This document shows, piece by piece, positions 22,822 to 34,671 of a stretch of DNA of 64,000 nt (positions are counted from its first letter, which is position 1; every line of letters begins with the position of its first letter). The stretch is from contig NW_026947507.1 of NCBI RefSeq assembly GCF_034190915.1, positions 20,065,501-20,129,500 on the forward strand, read 5' to 3'. The notes beneath the pieces were generated by a model. The model saw only the letters and a list, made by a program, of their open reading frames with translations, did no database searches and was not told the origin of the DNA. Source of the stretch: Cavia porcellus (taxonomy: Eukaryota > Chordata > Mammalia > Rodentia > Caviidae). A program made the position numbers and the translations under genes.

Positions 22822-25800
22822 ATGCAACAGCAGAGAGATAACATTCCTACAATTAACCAGCATTTAACATTAATAACCATTAATGTAAAAGGTCTCAATG
22901 AACCAATCAAAAGAAACAGACTAGCAGAATGGATCAAGAAACAAAATCCAACCATATGCTGTTTACAGGAAACCCATCTAACCCAGAAAGATACTCACAG
23001 ACTGAAAGTCAAAGGATGGAAAACAATTCTTCATGCAGCAGGAATCCAAAAAAAGGCAGGAGTAGCCATTCTGTTTGCAGACAACGTGAACTTTAAACCA
23101 ACAATGACCATAAAGGACAAAGAAGGTCACTACATACTCGTAAGGGGAAAACTCCAAGAGGAAGAGATAACTATCTTAAATATATACGCACCAAACTCCA
23201 GAGCACCCAGTTATATAAAACAATTATTAACAGAAATGAAAACTCAAATTATCAGTAACACAATTGTAACAGGAGACCTAAATACACCACTGACACCAAG
23301 GGACAGATCAACCAGACAGAAAATGAGCAAAGAAATAACAGAACTGAATCACACCTGTGAACAAATGGGTTTGATAGACATATACAGAATGTTCCACCCA
23401 ACAACATCAGAATACACATTCTTCTCAGCAGTACATGGATCATTTTCTAAAATAGACCATATATTAGCTCACAGAACATATTTAAGCAAATGCAAAAGAG
23501 TTGAAATCATCCCTTGCATATTATCGGATCATAGCGCTCTGAAATTAGAAATTAATGACAAAAGATACTGCAAAAATTCCGCAAACACATGGAAACTAAA
23601 TAACACACTCTTGAGTAATCAGTGGCTCACAGAAGAAATTAAACAATACCTAAAAGAAAATGAAAATGCAGATACAACTTACCGGAATCTGTGGGATGCA
23701 ATGAAAGCTGTTCTGAGAGGAAAATTTATTGCACTGAGTTCCCACATCAGGAAAACAGAAAGAATACAAATAAATAACTTGATGCTACACCTCAAACAGC
23801 TAGAAAAAGAAGAGCAAGTCAAGCCCAAAGCCAAAAGAAGAGAGGAAATTATAAAAATCAGAGCAGAAATCAATGCAATAGAGACTAAGAAAACAATCCA
23901 AAGAATCAACGAATCAAAGAGTTGGTTCTTTGAAAGAATAAATAAAATCAATAAGCCCCTAGCCAACCTTATTAAAAAAAGGAAAGAAAAAGCTCAAATT
24001 CATGCAATAAGAAATGAAAAAGGAGAAATCACTACAGACCCAATAGAAATACAGAGGATCATCAACACCTATTTCGAAAACCTCTACTCTCAAAAGTTTG
24101 ATAACACAGAAGAAATAGACAGATTCTTAGAAGCATATGAAGTACCAAAGCTAGATCAAGAGGATATAAAACTGTTGAATAACCCAATCTCTGCTAATGA
24201 AATTGAGAATGTAATTGGGTCCTTGCCCACCAAGAAGAGCCCAGGTCCAGATGGATTCACTGCAGAATTCTACAAGAAATATAAAGAAGACCTAATGCCG
24301 ACACTCCTCAAACTATTCAATGAAATTGAAAGGGAAGCAATCCTTCCTAAGTCATTCCTGGAAGCAAATATTACTCTAGTACCAAAACCTGAGAAAGACC
24401 CAACTATAAAAGAGAACTATAGACTGATCTCCCTAATGAACACAGATGCAAAAATCCTCAATAAAATATTGGCAAATAGGATCCAGCAAATCATCAAGAA
24501 GATTATACACCATGACCAAGTGGGATTCATCCCAGGAATGCAAGGATGGTTCAACATACACAAATTAATAAATGTAATCCACCATATCAATAAAGCCAAA
24601 AATAAGAATCACATGATCATCTCTATAGATGCAGAAAAAGCCTTCGATGAGGTCCAACACTTATTCATGATAAGAACTTTACAGAAAATTGGAATAAATG
24701 GTCTTTACCTCAATATAATAAAGGCCATTTATGACAAACCAACAGCCAGCATCATACTAAATGGCCAAAAATTGAAAGCCTTTACTTTAAAATCGGGTAC
24801 AAGACAAGGATGTCCTTTATCACCACTCCTATTTAATATAGTACTGGAAGTACTAGCCAGAGCAATTAGGCAAGAAAGAGAAATAAAAGGGGTAAAGATA
24901 GGAAAAGAAGAAGTTAAATTATCATTGTTTGCAGATGACATGATACTCTACATAGAAGACCCCCTAAACTCCATTGAAATACTCTTAGATACAATAAATA
25001 AATTCAGTAATGTGGCTGGATACAAAATCAATACTCAGAAATCAATAGCATTCCTATACACGAACAACAAAATTACAGAGAGGGAAATAAGAGAAACTGG
25101 ACTATTCACATTAGCAAGCAAAAAAATGAAATATTTAGGAATTACTCTTACGAAAGAAGTGAAAGACTTATACAGTGAAAATTATAACACACTGAAAAAG
25201 GAAATTGAAGATGATCTCAGAAAATGGAAAGACATCCCTTGCTCATGGATAGGAAGAACAAACATTGTGAAAATGGCCATTCTCCCAAAACTGTTATACA
25301 GATTCAATGCAATCCCAATAGAAATACCATCAACATACCTTATAGATCTAGAGAAATCACTCCTAAATTTCATCTGGAACCAGAAGAGACCTAGAATCGC
25401 AAAGGCAATTCTAAGCAGCAAAGACAAAGCAGGAGGCATCACAATCCCTGACTTGAAGTTATACTACAAAGCAACAGTAGTAAAATCAACATGGTATTGG
25501 AATCAAAACAGAGCTGAAGATCAGTGGAATAGATTAGAAGATACAACCACAACTACGAACACACTCAACCACCTTATCTTTGATAAAGGAGCCAAGCAGG
25601 TTCACTGGAAGAACGACAGTCTCTTTAATAAATGGTGCTGGAAAAACTGGCTCTCCATTTGCCGAAAACTAAAGCTAGACCCATGTCTATCACCATGTAC
25701 TAAATTAAAATCTAAATGGGTCAAAGATCTGAATATTAAAACAGAAGCACTAAATCTATTGGAAGACAAAATAGGTAGAAACCTTGGAGACATAGGAGTA

Positions 25801-26646
25801 GGTAAAGAATTCATGAACAGGACTCAAACCGCACGGGAAATACTTCCCAGAATCAATAACTGGGACCACTTCTTATTAAAAAGTTTCTGCATGTCAAAAG
25901 AAATCTCCAGCATAGTGAAAAGAAAACCCACAAACTGGGAAAAGATTTCAGTGAACTCTCTCTCAGACAAGGGCCTCTTGTCTAAAACATATAAAGAATT
26001 AAAGAAACTCAGACCTCCGAAATTCAAAGATCCAATCCAAAAATGGGCATCTGAGATGAATATGCAATTCTCAGTTGAAGAAATGCAAATGGCAAATAAA
26101 TACATGAAAAAATGCTCATCATCATTGGTCATTAGAGAAATGCAAATTAAAACCACACTGAGATACCATCTCACTCCTGAAAGAATGGCCAGGATCAAGA
26201 AAACCGACAACAAATGCTGGAGAGGCTGTGGGGAAAAAGGAACTCTCCTGCACTGCTGGTGGGAGTGTAGACTGGTACAGCCTTTGTGGAGATCTGTCTG
26301 GAGATTTCTCAAAAAGTTGGGACTGGAAATCCCATTTATTCCAGCTATTCCACTTCTAGGCATATTCCCAGAAGAACTGAAAGCATCTTACCACAGTGAT
26401 ATATGTGCACCTATGTTTATAGCAGCACAATTTGTAATCGCCAGATCTTGGAAACAACCCAAGTGCCCATCAACTGAGGAATGGATAAAAAAGTTGTGGT
26501 ATTTCTATACAATGGAGTATTATTCAGCTATAAAGAAGGATCACATTGAGATATTTATCAATAAATGGGCGCAGCTTGAGACCATACTCATTAGTGAAAT
26601 AAATCAATCTCGCATGTGTGAATACCGAATAGTTTCCCTAATGTAA
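22822..26646 (+). CDS. ORF2p: L1 ORF2 protein (endonuclease and reverse transcriptase)
   Basis: 1274 aa (human 1275). It nicks target DNA and primes reverse transcription there. The AP-like endonuclease residues are all present: N21, E50 (CLQETHL), D152 and N154 (TGDLNTP), D212 (SKIDHIL), D236 and H237 (SDHSAL), a constant offset of 7 from the human numbering. RT has D603 ([10 protein letters not shown]) and the FADD box at 703-706. The C-terminal Cys motif CX3CX7HX4C is complete (C1132, C1136, H1144, C1149). There is no stop or frameshift. Translation is expected by reinitiation after ORF1, as in other L1s. Reverse-strand frames are shadows. Confidence 0.96.
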   Translation: MQQQRDNIPTINQHLTLITINVKGLNEPIKRNRLAEWIKKQNPTICCLQETHLTQKDTHRLKVKGWKTILHAAGIQKKAGVAILFADNVNFKPTMTIKDKEGHYILVRGKLQEEEITILNIYAPNSRAPSYIKQLLTEMKTQIISNTIVTGDLNTPLTPRDRSTRQKMSKEITELNHTCEQMGLIDIYRMFHPTTSEYTFFSAVHGSFSKIDHILAHRTYLSKCKRVEIIPCILSDHSALKLEINDKRYCKNSANTWKLNNTLLSNQWLTEEIKQYLKENENADTTYRNLWDAMKAVLRGKFIALSSHIRKTERIQINNLMLHLKQLEKEEQVKPKAKRREEIIKIRAEINAIETKKTIQRINESKSWFFERINKINKPLANLIKKRKEKAQIHAIRNEKGEITTDPIEIQRIINTYFENLYSQKFDNTEEIDRFLEAYEVPKLDQEDIKLLNNPISANEIENVIGSLPTKKSPGPDGFTAEFYKKYKEDLMPTLLKLFNEIEREAILPKSFLEANITLVPKPEKDPTIKENYRLISLMNTDAKILNKILANRIQQIIKKIIHHDQVGFIPGMQGWFNIHKLINVIHHINKAKNKNHMIISIDAEKAFDEVQHLFMIRTLQKIGINGLYLNIIKAIYDKPTASIILNGQKLKAFTLKSGTRQGCPLSPLLFNIVLEVLARAIRQEREIKGVKIGKEEVKLSLFADDMILYIEDPLNSIEILLDTINKFSNVAGYKINTQKSIAFLYTNNKITEREIRETGLFTLASKKMKYLGITLTKEVKDLYSENYNTLKKEIEDDLRKWKDIPCSWIGRTNIVKMAILPKLLYRFNAIPIEIPSTYLIDLEKSLLNFIWNQKRPRIAKAILSSKDKAGGITIPDLKLYYKATVVKSTWYWNQNRAEDQWNRLEDTTTTTNTLNHLIFDKGAKQVHWKNDSLFNKWCWKNWLSICRKLKLDPCLSPCTKLKSKWVKDLNIKTEALNLLEDKIGRNLGDIGVGKEFMNRTQTAREILPRINNWDHFLLKSFCMSKEISSIVKRKPTNWEKISVNSLSDKGLLSKTYKELKKLRPPKFKDPIQKWASEMNMQFSVEEMQMANKYMKKCSSSLVIREMQIKTTLRYHLTPERMARIKKTDNKCWRGCGEKGTLLHCWWECRLVQPLWRSVWRFLKKLGLEIPFIPAIPLLGIFPEELKASYHSDICAPMFIAAQFVIARSWKQPKCPSTEEWIKKLWYFYTMEYYSAIKKDHIEIFINKWAQLETILISEINQSRMCEYRIVSLM

Positions 26647-27822
26647 ATAATGATTCAAATATATAAAAATATGTGGTAATCATGTTTCCCCATTAGGTGG
26701 CCTTGAAGCCTTATAAAGTTTTCACTCATTAATTAGAAAGGCTTTATTCTGGGCTTCTTGATATGAAAATATTTGAAGCTAGAGTATATGAAGTTTTACC
26801 CAAATATTTCAAGGAAAAAGACACTATGGTAACTACTATTAAGTCAGGTTATAAGGTGGTGAAGTACTAGGTTGTTGAAACAGTCATGCTGTGACCTCTA
26901 TTGTTATATTGTTATGTCCTGTTTTATCTCAATCTCCCCCTTATTGTTTCAAAAAAAATTATTTAGTCATTTCTTATGTTTGTCTTAATTAAAGAAAAAA
27001 TTCAAAAAAATTAGGATATATAAATAGTAACTCTTTTCGATTTCCTATTAACTTGTTTTGAAGTCCTGTAGTACTTCCACGATCTTGTTTTGACTGATTA
27101 GACTCTGTTCCATTCTATATGATAGTATCAAGTTTGAAGACATAGGCAACTACTTTGAAGACAATAAGATTCACTAAGATACCCATTCTGGTTTGACTAT
27201 TGTCTTCTTTGGAAGTCCTGTAATGTTTACAATGCCTAAGTTTTATTGGTCTTGTTCTCTACTGTTTTGTCCAACTTTATAATATCTAATAAGATAGACA
27301 ATTCTTTTTAAGGAAACAAGGGACAACGTTGATAACCATTGTTGATAAACTTGTACTCTGTTCTACACCATGTGCTATGTCTATCCTTGGTATTGACTGA
27401 CAGCTTTGTTTTGCCATATTTGACTGTATTCTCCCCCCCCCAAAGAAAGTAATAAGCACTAAGGAGTAATAAAATCCAAGATGTGTAAATTTTGTTGTAA
27501 AAAAGAGAGGGGAAAAAAAAAAAGAAAAAGAGCTCTAACGGATATAACAGCAAGTGTGTTTGGGGGTGTTAAATAGCTGACTTTATCAATGTTTTTGGAA
27601 CATTGAACACAGCTGTTTGCAGTCTCCCTGTTTGAATGTCCACCTTGTGTTCTTTGATACTGTGATTTGAGGAACTATTATCAAGAAAATAGTGTGTAAT
27701 CTACTAGCAGGTAATTTCTTACTGTTATGTTTTTTTGTTTTGTTTTGTTTTGTTTTGTAGTTCTGTATTGCGTATACCCTTACGCCGCTTTGGTTTGTTT
27801 TGTGTTTTTCTCTTTTTCCTCT

Positions 27823-27828
<6 letters not shown>
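26647..27828 (+). other. L1 3' UTR
   Basis: About 1.18 kb without coding potential. It has partly repeated internal blocks (GAAGTCCTGTA near 27060 and GGAAGTCCTGTAAT near 27211), a C run at 27431-27441, a purine tract at 27497-27533 and a (TTTTG)n stretch at 27735-27758. ATTAAA at 27826-27831 overlaps the tail and is the likely polyadenylation signal; no canonical AATAAA is near. The older L1s here have a shorter 3' UTR with only scattered resemblance. Confidence 0.85.

Positions 27829-27858
<30 letters not shown>
27829..27858 (+). repeat. L1 poly(A) tail, 30 A
   Basis: Thirty uninterrupted A residues end the L1, an indication of recent insertion. Confidence 0.95.
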
Positions 27859-27901
<43 letters not shown>

Positions 27902-27902
27902 A
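27859..27902. repeat. (TA)n expansion within the right target-site duplication
   Basis: About 20 TA units (27859-27899) followed by CCA. The left duplication ends in ATATATCCA, so the right copy seems to have begun as the same sequence and grown by slippage of its TA core. Confidence 0.8.
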
Positions 27903-28073
27903 AAGACCCTGAAATAGCTTAATTATTATAGGTGCTTCAAATGATACATAATATAAAATAATATTGGCTTTTTAAAAGGAGAGAAGAATCATATATGCTA
28001 GCCAGTCAAATCACTCTATTTTTAAAATTAAGGAATTAAGTCCTAGAAAAGTTAAGTTAAATTTTCCAGTTAG

Positions 28074-28161
28074 GCCAGGGATTTAGCTCAGCACTTAAGT
28101 ATCTGCCTGGCAAGCATGAAGTTGCAAGTTTGATCCTCAGTACCAAAAAAAAAAAAAAAAA
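28074..28161 (+). mobile_element. ID SINE
   Basis: CCAGGGATTTAGCTCAGCAC (A box) followed by CTGCCTGGCAAGCATGAAGT, AAGTTTGATCCTCAGTACC (B box) and a 17-A tail. Moderately diverged. Confidence 0.85.
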
Positions 28162-28164
28162 TTA

Positions 28165-29535
28165 CAGAGTTAGCTGTGGATCGTGGACTGAAGTCCATAC
28201 ATGAGAGATTACCAGACACATTCCCTTTCCACAAGCTTATACAATAATGTTATTTTTAATAATATCTGGAGGCACACAGTGGATTCAATCCAATGCAGAT
28301 AAACTACAAATAAACTACATCACTACTGTTCACAAGAATAAGGTCTCATGAAATGAGAAATAGAGACACTGAACGTTCAAGCAGAGCTACAACTGGAATA
28401 TAGGTCATTAGTTTTTTCTATCTTTGTATTGTGTTAATGATCTCTTTCTTTGACTCTGTACTTAGAGATAGATTTTTGGATCCAATTTTTAAAAAGTGAA
28501 CAAACTTTTGCAGCCCAGAACAGAGTCACTCAGGTAAGCAGCAATCTTTTCACCCACAAGGTCTTTTTGCAAGGTTTATTCCTATAAGGTGTGATGCATG
28601 AGGCGCCAAGTCATTTACTGCGAATATTAGATATTTAATATTTTATTTCAAATATTAGAAACTATGATTACTACAGAAAAAGATCACCCATCTAATGTGC
28701 AATCTACTACTCCCTGTCTCAGTTCATCTATAGATGGCAATGAAAGTGTTTATTCCGCTTTGCACCTCAAAATGCAAGGCCTTCCCAATGGTATAATAGA
28801 ATTGCTGGATGAAAGAAACTGCATAATATTATTATAATAAGTGAGAAATAGCAGTGTCTGGAGGATCATCACTTTTCAACCAAATATAAGAATCCTGTTT
28901 TTCAACATTAATAATATTCCAAAACCCAAAGTGCATCAAGTTGCTTCATTTTCTGGTCCTCTGAGAACTGATGAAGATTACTGACTCTATTATGGTGTGA
29001 TTTATCTACATTTGGTGCCATAAACAGATTTTCTCTAGGCAAAAAAAAGAATAATTGTGCATAATGGCAATATCCTTCATGTTACAAATGTTTGATTTAT
29101 GATAAATATTCTATGAGCAACTGCAGAGTATATTGGCTGCAAAACAAAGGAAGTAAAAACCTTAAAAGTGTGCTTCATATTTCCTACTTTGGCAAACAGT
29201 AAAAAGTATTTTAAACTTAAAAAATCTTCAAAATTATACAGTCAGTGGTAAATGCTTAAAATTCTCTTAGTTCAGAAACCAAAGTACATAATAGCATGAA
29301 AAAAATATTCTGTAAGAATAATTCATGGTCCTAGCACAATTATTTATGTATTTTACTTTTTATTTTACTTTTACATATAAATGTGAATGCCTTTGAAAAA
29401 CATCTTCACTAATATTTGTAATATAGTTCATCCAAAATAATCCCCACTATTTTAATATATCTAATTGTATAATGTCAAGCTGCTGAAGTAGCAATTGAGT
29501 TGCAAGATTTCTGTACACAATTTTGGAAAATAACC
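28165..29535. other. unassigned AT-rich DNA
   Basis: No recognised repeat, exon or RNA gene. Confidence 0.4.
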
Positions 29536-29539
29536 CTCC

Positions 29540-29790
29540 ATGAAATACATGATTTTCAGATTTCCTTTGCTGTGCAGAAGCTTTTTGATTTCTTGCAGTA
29601 GTACTTGTTTATTATTGATTTCATTACCCATCTCTAATTTCATATCTAAGAAATTATTATCAAGACCAACATCAAGAAGCATGTCCTTTATGTTTTCTCC
29701 TAGGAGATTTTCAGTTTTGGGTCTTACATTTAAGTTTTTAGTTCAAACTTTCAGTTGATTTCTGTGTATGATAAAAGTCTTGAATGGATA
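29540..29790 (-). mobile_element. inverted segment of an old L1
   Basis: On the minus strand it is old-L1 ORF2 C-terminal sequence, the TTTGCTGTGCAGAAGCTTTT-type block being familiar from antisense L1 of many mammals. With the sense piece at 29795 it looks like a 5'-inverted insertion. Confidence 0.65.
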
Positions 29791-29794
29791 TTTC

Positions 29795-30060
29795 CCCCCA
29801 AAATGATGTATAAGTGGCTAAAAGGTATATGAAAACATACTCAGTGAAACATCATCCAGGTAAAGTGGGCTATCGCCTTACAGCTGTTAAAACGGTTATA
29901 ACAAAAATTATTTAAAAAAAATAAGTGTTAGTACTGCGTGAAAAATTTGAGATCTTTGCATATTGTTGGTGGAAGAGTATATGACACAGCAGTAATGTGT
30001 AATAGTATGGAAGTTTCCCAAAATATTAAAAATAGGATTACCACATGATTGAGTGACACC
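29795..30060 (+). mobile_element. sense segment of the same old L1
   Basis: ORF2 C-terminal text in sense (GGTATATGAAAACATACTCA, TTGTTGGTGGAAGAGTATAT, AAAAATAGGATTACCACATG), corresponding to a region downstream of the inverted segment. It ends without a visible A tail, so the 3' end is lost or decayed. Confidence 0.65.
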
Positions 30061-30084
30061 ATTTCTGAATGCAGGGTTTTATTA

Positions 30085-30560
30085 GAAAAGCAAATAATGA
30101 ATACTTACATTTTAAAAGTTTATTACAGTAAAAGATGCATTGCCATTAACTACCCTCAAAATACACCCCTGTCACTTCCAATGCATTTACCCCAATGTCC
30201 TTGTCACTTTCTGGAGCAGTTCTGGAGGCTCTCTCCGGAGTGTCTTTAGTTGCACTGCTGTGGCTCTTTCTCTGTCCTGAATAACCTTCTATGGTCATTC
30301 TGACTTTAGGGAAGAACTAGAAGTTACTCCATGCCAGATCTAGTGAACAAGGTTAACAAAATACACTGTGATGGTTTTAATCCTGCACTTTTGTTGGCTA
30401 TCACTTGGAAGAAACATTCACCATATTTTTTTTTAATCACAGCTTCATAAAGATGTTCATGAAAAACAGCTTCCCGAGCTGCTTCAGAAAGTGGCAAGAA
30501 TGATAAAAACTGTATTCAATGGAAAGAAGAGTATAACACAACAGAAATACACATTTTCAG
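30085..30560 (-). pseudogene. possible transposase-derived remnant
   Basis: The minus strand, read in pieces, has short protein-like stretches that vaguely recall the C-terminal region of mariner-type transposases (aromatic-rich 'YFEG...WQC' ending). There are stops and shifts throughout. This is only a resemblance; the frame at 30049-30249 (+) is not informative. Confidence 0.25.
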
Positions 30561-30811
30561 CAGGCATTATAATTGGAGAAAAACAAAATTCTAATAGTAG
30601 TGTTATTCCCATGCATAAATTCCTGATCCTGTAGAAAGGAAACTATCGGAGGCTTTTTGTGACTTTTATTTTGGCATAGAAGTTGTAAAATATAAAATAA
30701 GAGCATGAATTTTATAGGAAAATTGAAAGACAGGATTAGTAATTTATCCTTTTAAGGATTGTGTTCTGTTGTATTTCTCTTTTCTCTAGAGTATTTGGTG
30801 GGGGGTGTTAT

Positions 30812-30990
30812 TTGTTTTCTGTACCTGGAGTTGAACCCTAGGCCTTCACACTGAGCTATATGCTTATCTTCGGGAGGGTCCTACTAAATCGGTAGTGCTG
30901 GACTCAAATTCTTGTGATTCTCTTACTTTAGCTATGCAGACTCCTGGGGTTACAGGCATGCACCACCACACCAAGCTTCTCCTATGATTT
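30812..30990 (-). mobile_element. B1/tRNA dimeric SINE, antisense
   Basis: On the minus strand a B1-like head (GGTGTGGTGGTGCATGCCTG, then CAAGAATTTGAGTCCAGC) is followed by a tRNA-like unit (TATAGCTCAGTGTGAAGG, GGGTTCAACTCCAGGTAC). B1-plus-ID dimers of this order (B1-dID type) are known in several non-murid rodents. No complete A tail is seen. Confidence 0.6.
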
Positions 30991-30994
30991 TAAG

Positions 30995-32715
30995 GTATAC
31001 ATTCTTTCTTTAACTTTCTTCCTTTTATGTGATACTCATGAATAAAGAAAAACAAAAATTAAAGGAAAAGGATTTAAATAGTGAGGAAAAAATATATCTT
31101 ATAAACTGATCATCTTTAATAAGAGGCATGATTTTGGAGATAAGTTTGTGTCACTGCAATATTAGCATAGCTTGTTCACAGCAGATATTTTAATCCTGTC
31201 TTTCATGTCACAAACAAATGATCTGCATGCTGTTTTAATCTAATCAATGAATTTGCTTGTGTTCTCTATTTCTGTGTAGGAATACATAGTGAATTGTCAC
31301 TGTTTTAAAATACTAAATTCTCTTTTATTCTATTATACTTTCTGGGATTCATTGTAGTTGGTCACATAATTTTTTCCGTTTTGTTTTAAATTCTTCCCCT
31401 GCCCCAACAAATAGAGTTTCGTTTATTTTGCTGTGACCAAATCAAGCAAAAATACTTGTGTTTATTTATTACCAATAATGTTGCCTCTTTAGGATTTATT
31501 TCATTAAAAATAGAAGACATTATTTAGAAGAAACTGTTATCACTATTTCATAAAACTCACTCAGTTGAGACTCTTTCTCCCCGTTGTTAATTTAGTTCAT
31601 CGTAAGATCACATCCTGGTCATAAAACATCAAACATCTAAACATTTTTCTTTCCATTCTGGAGAAAGACAAAAGTAAACAAATTGTTTTGTGTTTCATAA
31701 AAGAAAAAGATAATCATGTCAAAAAATTCAGAGACTAGCAAAAGCAATTAGTCACAAATTGTAACTGTTTAATGCAACATAAAAATGAGACTTAAAACAG
31801 TCTTTATAAACACTCCATGAACACATTGCTGAGAACTTTTCAAGCTTTGTGGATCACGTTGCCATTTAAAATAAGTCTTGCTCAACATTGACCCAGAGAT
31901 CTAAAAAAAGGACAATTCCTCATAACATCAAATTGTCCTTATTTTTAAAACAAAATTTGCTGTTGTGACTTCTCCTTGAGCAGTGGAAATAGAGATAACA
32001 CTGTAAATATTTTCCAAAGAAATGAGATTTCCTCTTATTGTGAAGATGAAAACACTCCCTCTTAGTCACAGTGAGTGAGGAAAAAAGTCACTTATTTGAT
32101 TGTTCTTTGGTTTTAGGTGTGCCTTCCAAATTGGATGGCATTTACAGACACTCAGGATGCAAGACAAGAACCTTCTTTAAACAATTCTTAAAGTAAAATA
32201 ATGTGGATCTCAGATTCTATCTTTAATCCTGCCTATTTAATATATATGCAAAAAAGTAGATACTATTTAAAATGACTCCTGCTTGCTTATAAAAAAAAAT
32301 CAGCTAATAAAACTAGTCCCAAAGAATGACGCTGCATTTTAGTATTCTGAGCTAAGAGACATTAAACTGGCGTTTTGCTTTCAAAATGACAAGTACCTTT
32401 ACAGCAGAAAGCAACTTGCTTTCACAATATGTGTAGTGATAAAATATCCAGCTTTAAGAAAAACAAGACAAATATCATTTCCATAAAATTCTGACTTTTC
32501 TTGTCTGAAGAATTATAGAATATGTCTTAAGTGTGTTTATTCTCTCTTATCTGTTGATGATGATTTTCAATGAAGTAGGAATAATTCTGCTTCAAACTAA
32601 AAATAGTGCAAGAAAGAAAAATAGGAAATCAGAGAAAGCTCAAATATTTGGTTTCCTTTAAATGACAATGACTTTTTTGATACAATTGAACAGGGTAGAC
32701 TCGTTTAAAATAGTG
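30995..32715. other. unassigned AT-rich DNA
   Basis: Nothing recognised. Open frames are negligible. Confidence 0.4.
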
Positions 32716-32721
32716 CTTGGT

Positions 32722-32797
32722 GACACAGGGAATATAGTTCAGGGTAGAGCTGGACGTGCACACGTAAGGTATAGGGTTGACATTCAGCACCACTTTA
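32722..32797 (+). mobile_element. tRNA-derived SINE (ID-like), diverged
   Basis: GGGAATATAGTTCAGGGTAG resembles an A box region and GGGTTGACATTCAGCACCAC a B box end. No clear A tail remains. Confidence 0.6.
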
Positions 32798-32799
32798 CA

Positions 32800-33260
32800 A
32801 AGAAGACAACTATGCCTATATAAATAACAACATAAATTTTCAGTGATATAGTATATGCAGTAACATTAATTTCACTTACTAAATGATATATTTTAAAGTA
32901 ATTACATTTGCTGCTGTGTTTGAAAGCCAGCTTGGAGTTCCTGAAAGAATTCCAGTTTGAGGCAGATCTGAATACAGGACACAGTTGTCCTGATTACTAA
33001 CTGTGACCAGAACCAAATCAGTAACAACTCACTTGTACTACTCCACTGAGTTTTGTCATGAGTCTGACCACAGTATCTGTCATATTGTTCTAAGAAGTCA
33101 ATAAAATACATTGATTCATTAGGTTTTATTTCTACCAGTACAATTAGGCCCACTTAACATTTCAGTGTAGTAGAATCAATGATTAGACCAAAATTGTATT
33201 ATAACATGAGTACACCACACTTACTAAGAAGTTAGAAGTGAAAGTTCCAAAGAGTGTCTA
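32800..33260. other. unassigned DNA
   Basis: An 83-codon minus-strand open frame (32902-33153) has no recognisable motif. Otherwise nothing seen. Confidence 0.35.
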
Positions 33261-33263
33261 TTT

Positions 33264-33430
33264 ATGGGCATGGAGGTATAGCCAGAACTGTAATCCCAGC
33301 ACTTGGGAGGCTGAGGCAGGAGGGTTGCTCTGAATTCAAGGCCAGCCTGGGCTACTGAGGCTCTTTCTCAAAAAAGTAAGAAAAAAGAAAAACAAACAAA
33401 GAAAGAAAGAAGAAGAAAAGAAAGATAACT
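33264..33430 (+). mobile_element. B1 SINE
   Basis: CTGTAATCCCAGCACTTGGG, GGCTGAGGCAGGAGGGTTGC, TTCAAGGCCAGCCTGGGCTA, then TTTCTCAAAAAAG and an impure A/G tail. The head is decayed. Confidence 0.85.
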
Positions 33431-33434
33431 AAAG

Positions 33435-34120
33435 AGGTTGTCACTTGATTTAATACTATCATTTTCAAAAAAGTATATGTTTAGTACTTCATGGGATTTC
33501 TCCAATTTAAAGCAGTCACTATTTTCCAAGCATTGTTAGTAATCACCACATATTAAATATATCTTCCCCTTTTTTGAACATAATGGAGAAAATAGCTAAA
33601 TGAATTCAACCATGCACCCATCTATCCATTAATTCAGAAAACACACATTATTATCGCTTCTTTGTTAAGAAAAAATATTGTGCTTAAATTTCTTGAAAGA
33701 AAGATAAGTACGAAGGGTGAGAAGTAAGGGTAAGTATGAAGGATAAAAACAAGTCAGAATCAGACTGACAAGTAGTAAGTGTCTCGTCAATGTCTGGGCC
33801 ATGCTTACCTAGGAGCGAGAGCCGAAAATTTTGTCATTAATCTCTATCATTTTAAATGTCCAGGGTTGGGAAACAATGAATCATAGAAATAGTTGGAATA
33901 CTTCCTTTTTAAAAACAGTTTTTTATATTAAATATTTAGATTCTCTAAAGCACATAAAAATTTTAAGTCTATTGGTATGGATTTGCTCTTATTGTGGTCT
34001 ATATATAGATTTAATTTCCCTGTATATTTACTGTTTGTACTATTTGAAGTTCTAAATTCATGTCATTTGGGGAAACATCCTAGACAACTCTAGACCAAAA
34101 CCTGAAACATTTTGCACAAG
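33435..34120. other. unassigned AT-rich DNA
   Basis: No repeat or gene recognised. The 74-codon frame at 33831-34055 is in AT-rich sequence without motifs. Confidence 0.35.
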
Positions 34121-34121
34121 A

Positions 34122-34123
<2 letters not shown>

Positions 34124-34173
<50 letters not shown>
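34124..34173. repeat. (TC)25 microsatellite
   Basis: An uninterrupted TC run of 50 bases. It is followed at 34217-34257 by a 19-base unit, TCTTAAACCCTGTTAGTCT, present twice. Confidence 0.95.
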
Positions 34174-34176
<3 letters not shown>

Positions 34177-34671
34177 GGTAATTCAATTGATTATTGATTA
34201 TGGAGTAGGGATAATATCTTAAACCCTGTTAGTCTGTCTCTTAAACCCTGTTAGTCTCTGTGTGTCAAAGTTATCCTTTTTTACAGGTCAGTACACAATG
34301 TTTATATATAGTCTCTGTTAGTTGATTGCATCTCCTGAAGTTGTTGATAATTATATACAATTTGAATAATGAAACATGACAATCTCAATACATGATAGGA
34401 ATACCACCCTTAACAAAAGATATTGTCAAGAAAAGATATCTTCAGTGGCCTGTTTTTATTTTCTATACAGTTGATGTGCTATAATTCTTATGCCATTAAG
34501 CACCCTTTTTACAGTGCAGAATTTAGTGCTCTTTGTTATACTCGTAAAGTTGTACATTGAACACCATGGTCTAAACTCTGGAGCAAGTTTAGCATTCAAA
34601 AAAGAAACTCCATATTTATTAGACGTCACTGTCTGTGACAGGAAGGATAAAACCCTCTCACAGATGTCCAC

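Larger units (their letters stand above)
20851..27858 (+). mobile_element. L1: full-length, apparently intact L1 retrotransposon
   Basis: An autonomous non-LTR retrotransposon of about 7.0 kb, complete from a monomeric 5' UTR promoter through ORF1 and ORF2 to a 3' UTR and a 30-A tail. Both ORFs are open at family-typical length with the key residues present. The element sits at a TTTT/AA-type endonuclease site with a target-site duplication. Uninterrupted frames, near-identical monomers and a pure A tail indicate a young insertion. Copies of this kind supply the enzymes that also mobilise SINEs. Whether it is active cannot be shown from sequence alone. Confidence 0.93.

Noticed and set aside
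25824..26363. 179-codon minus-strand frame
   Set aside because: It is the shadow of ORF2 in the intact L1.
20851..27858. the intact L1 as an exciting previously undescribed system
   Set aside because: The coding part is a standard L1. Only the monomer type, antisense frames and 3' UTR could be new, and those are listed separately.
27586..27903. 105-codon minus-strand frame with Ile-Tyr and Phe repeats
   Set aside because: It is generated by (TA)n and the poly(A) tail of the L1.
30085..30560. firm call of a mariner transposase
   Set aside because: Only vague protein-level resemblance in a stop-filled frame; kept as a low-confidence feature.
34217..34257. short tandem duplication (19-base unit, two copies)
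   Set aside because: Real but trivial, next to a microsatellite; ordinary slippage explains it.
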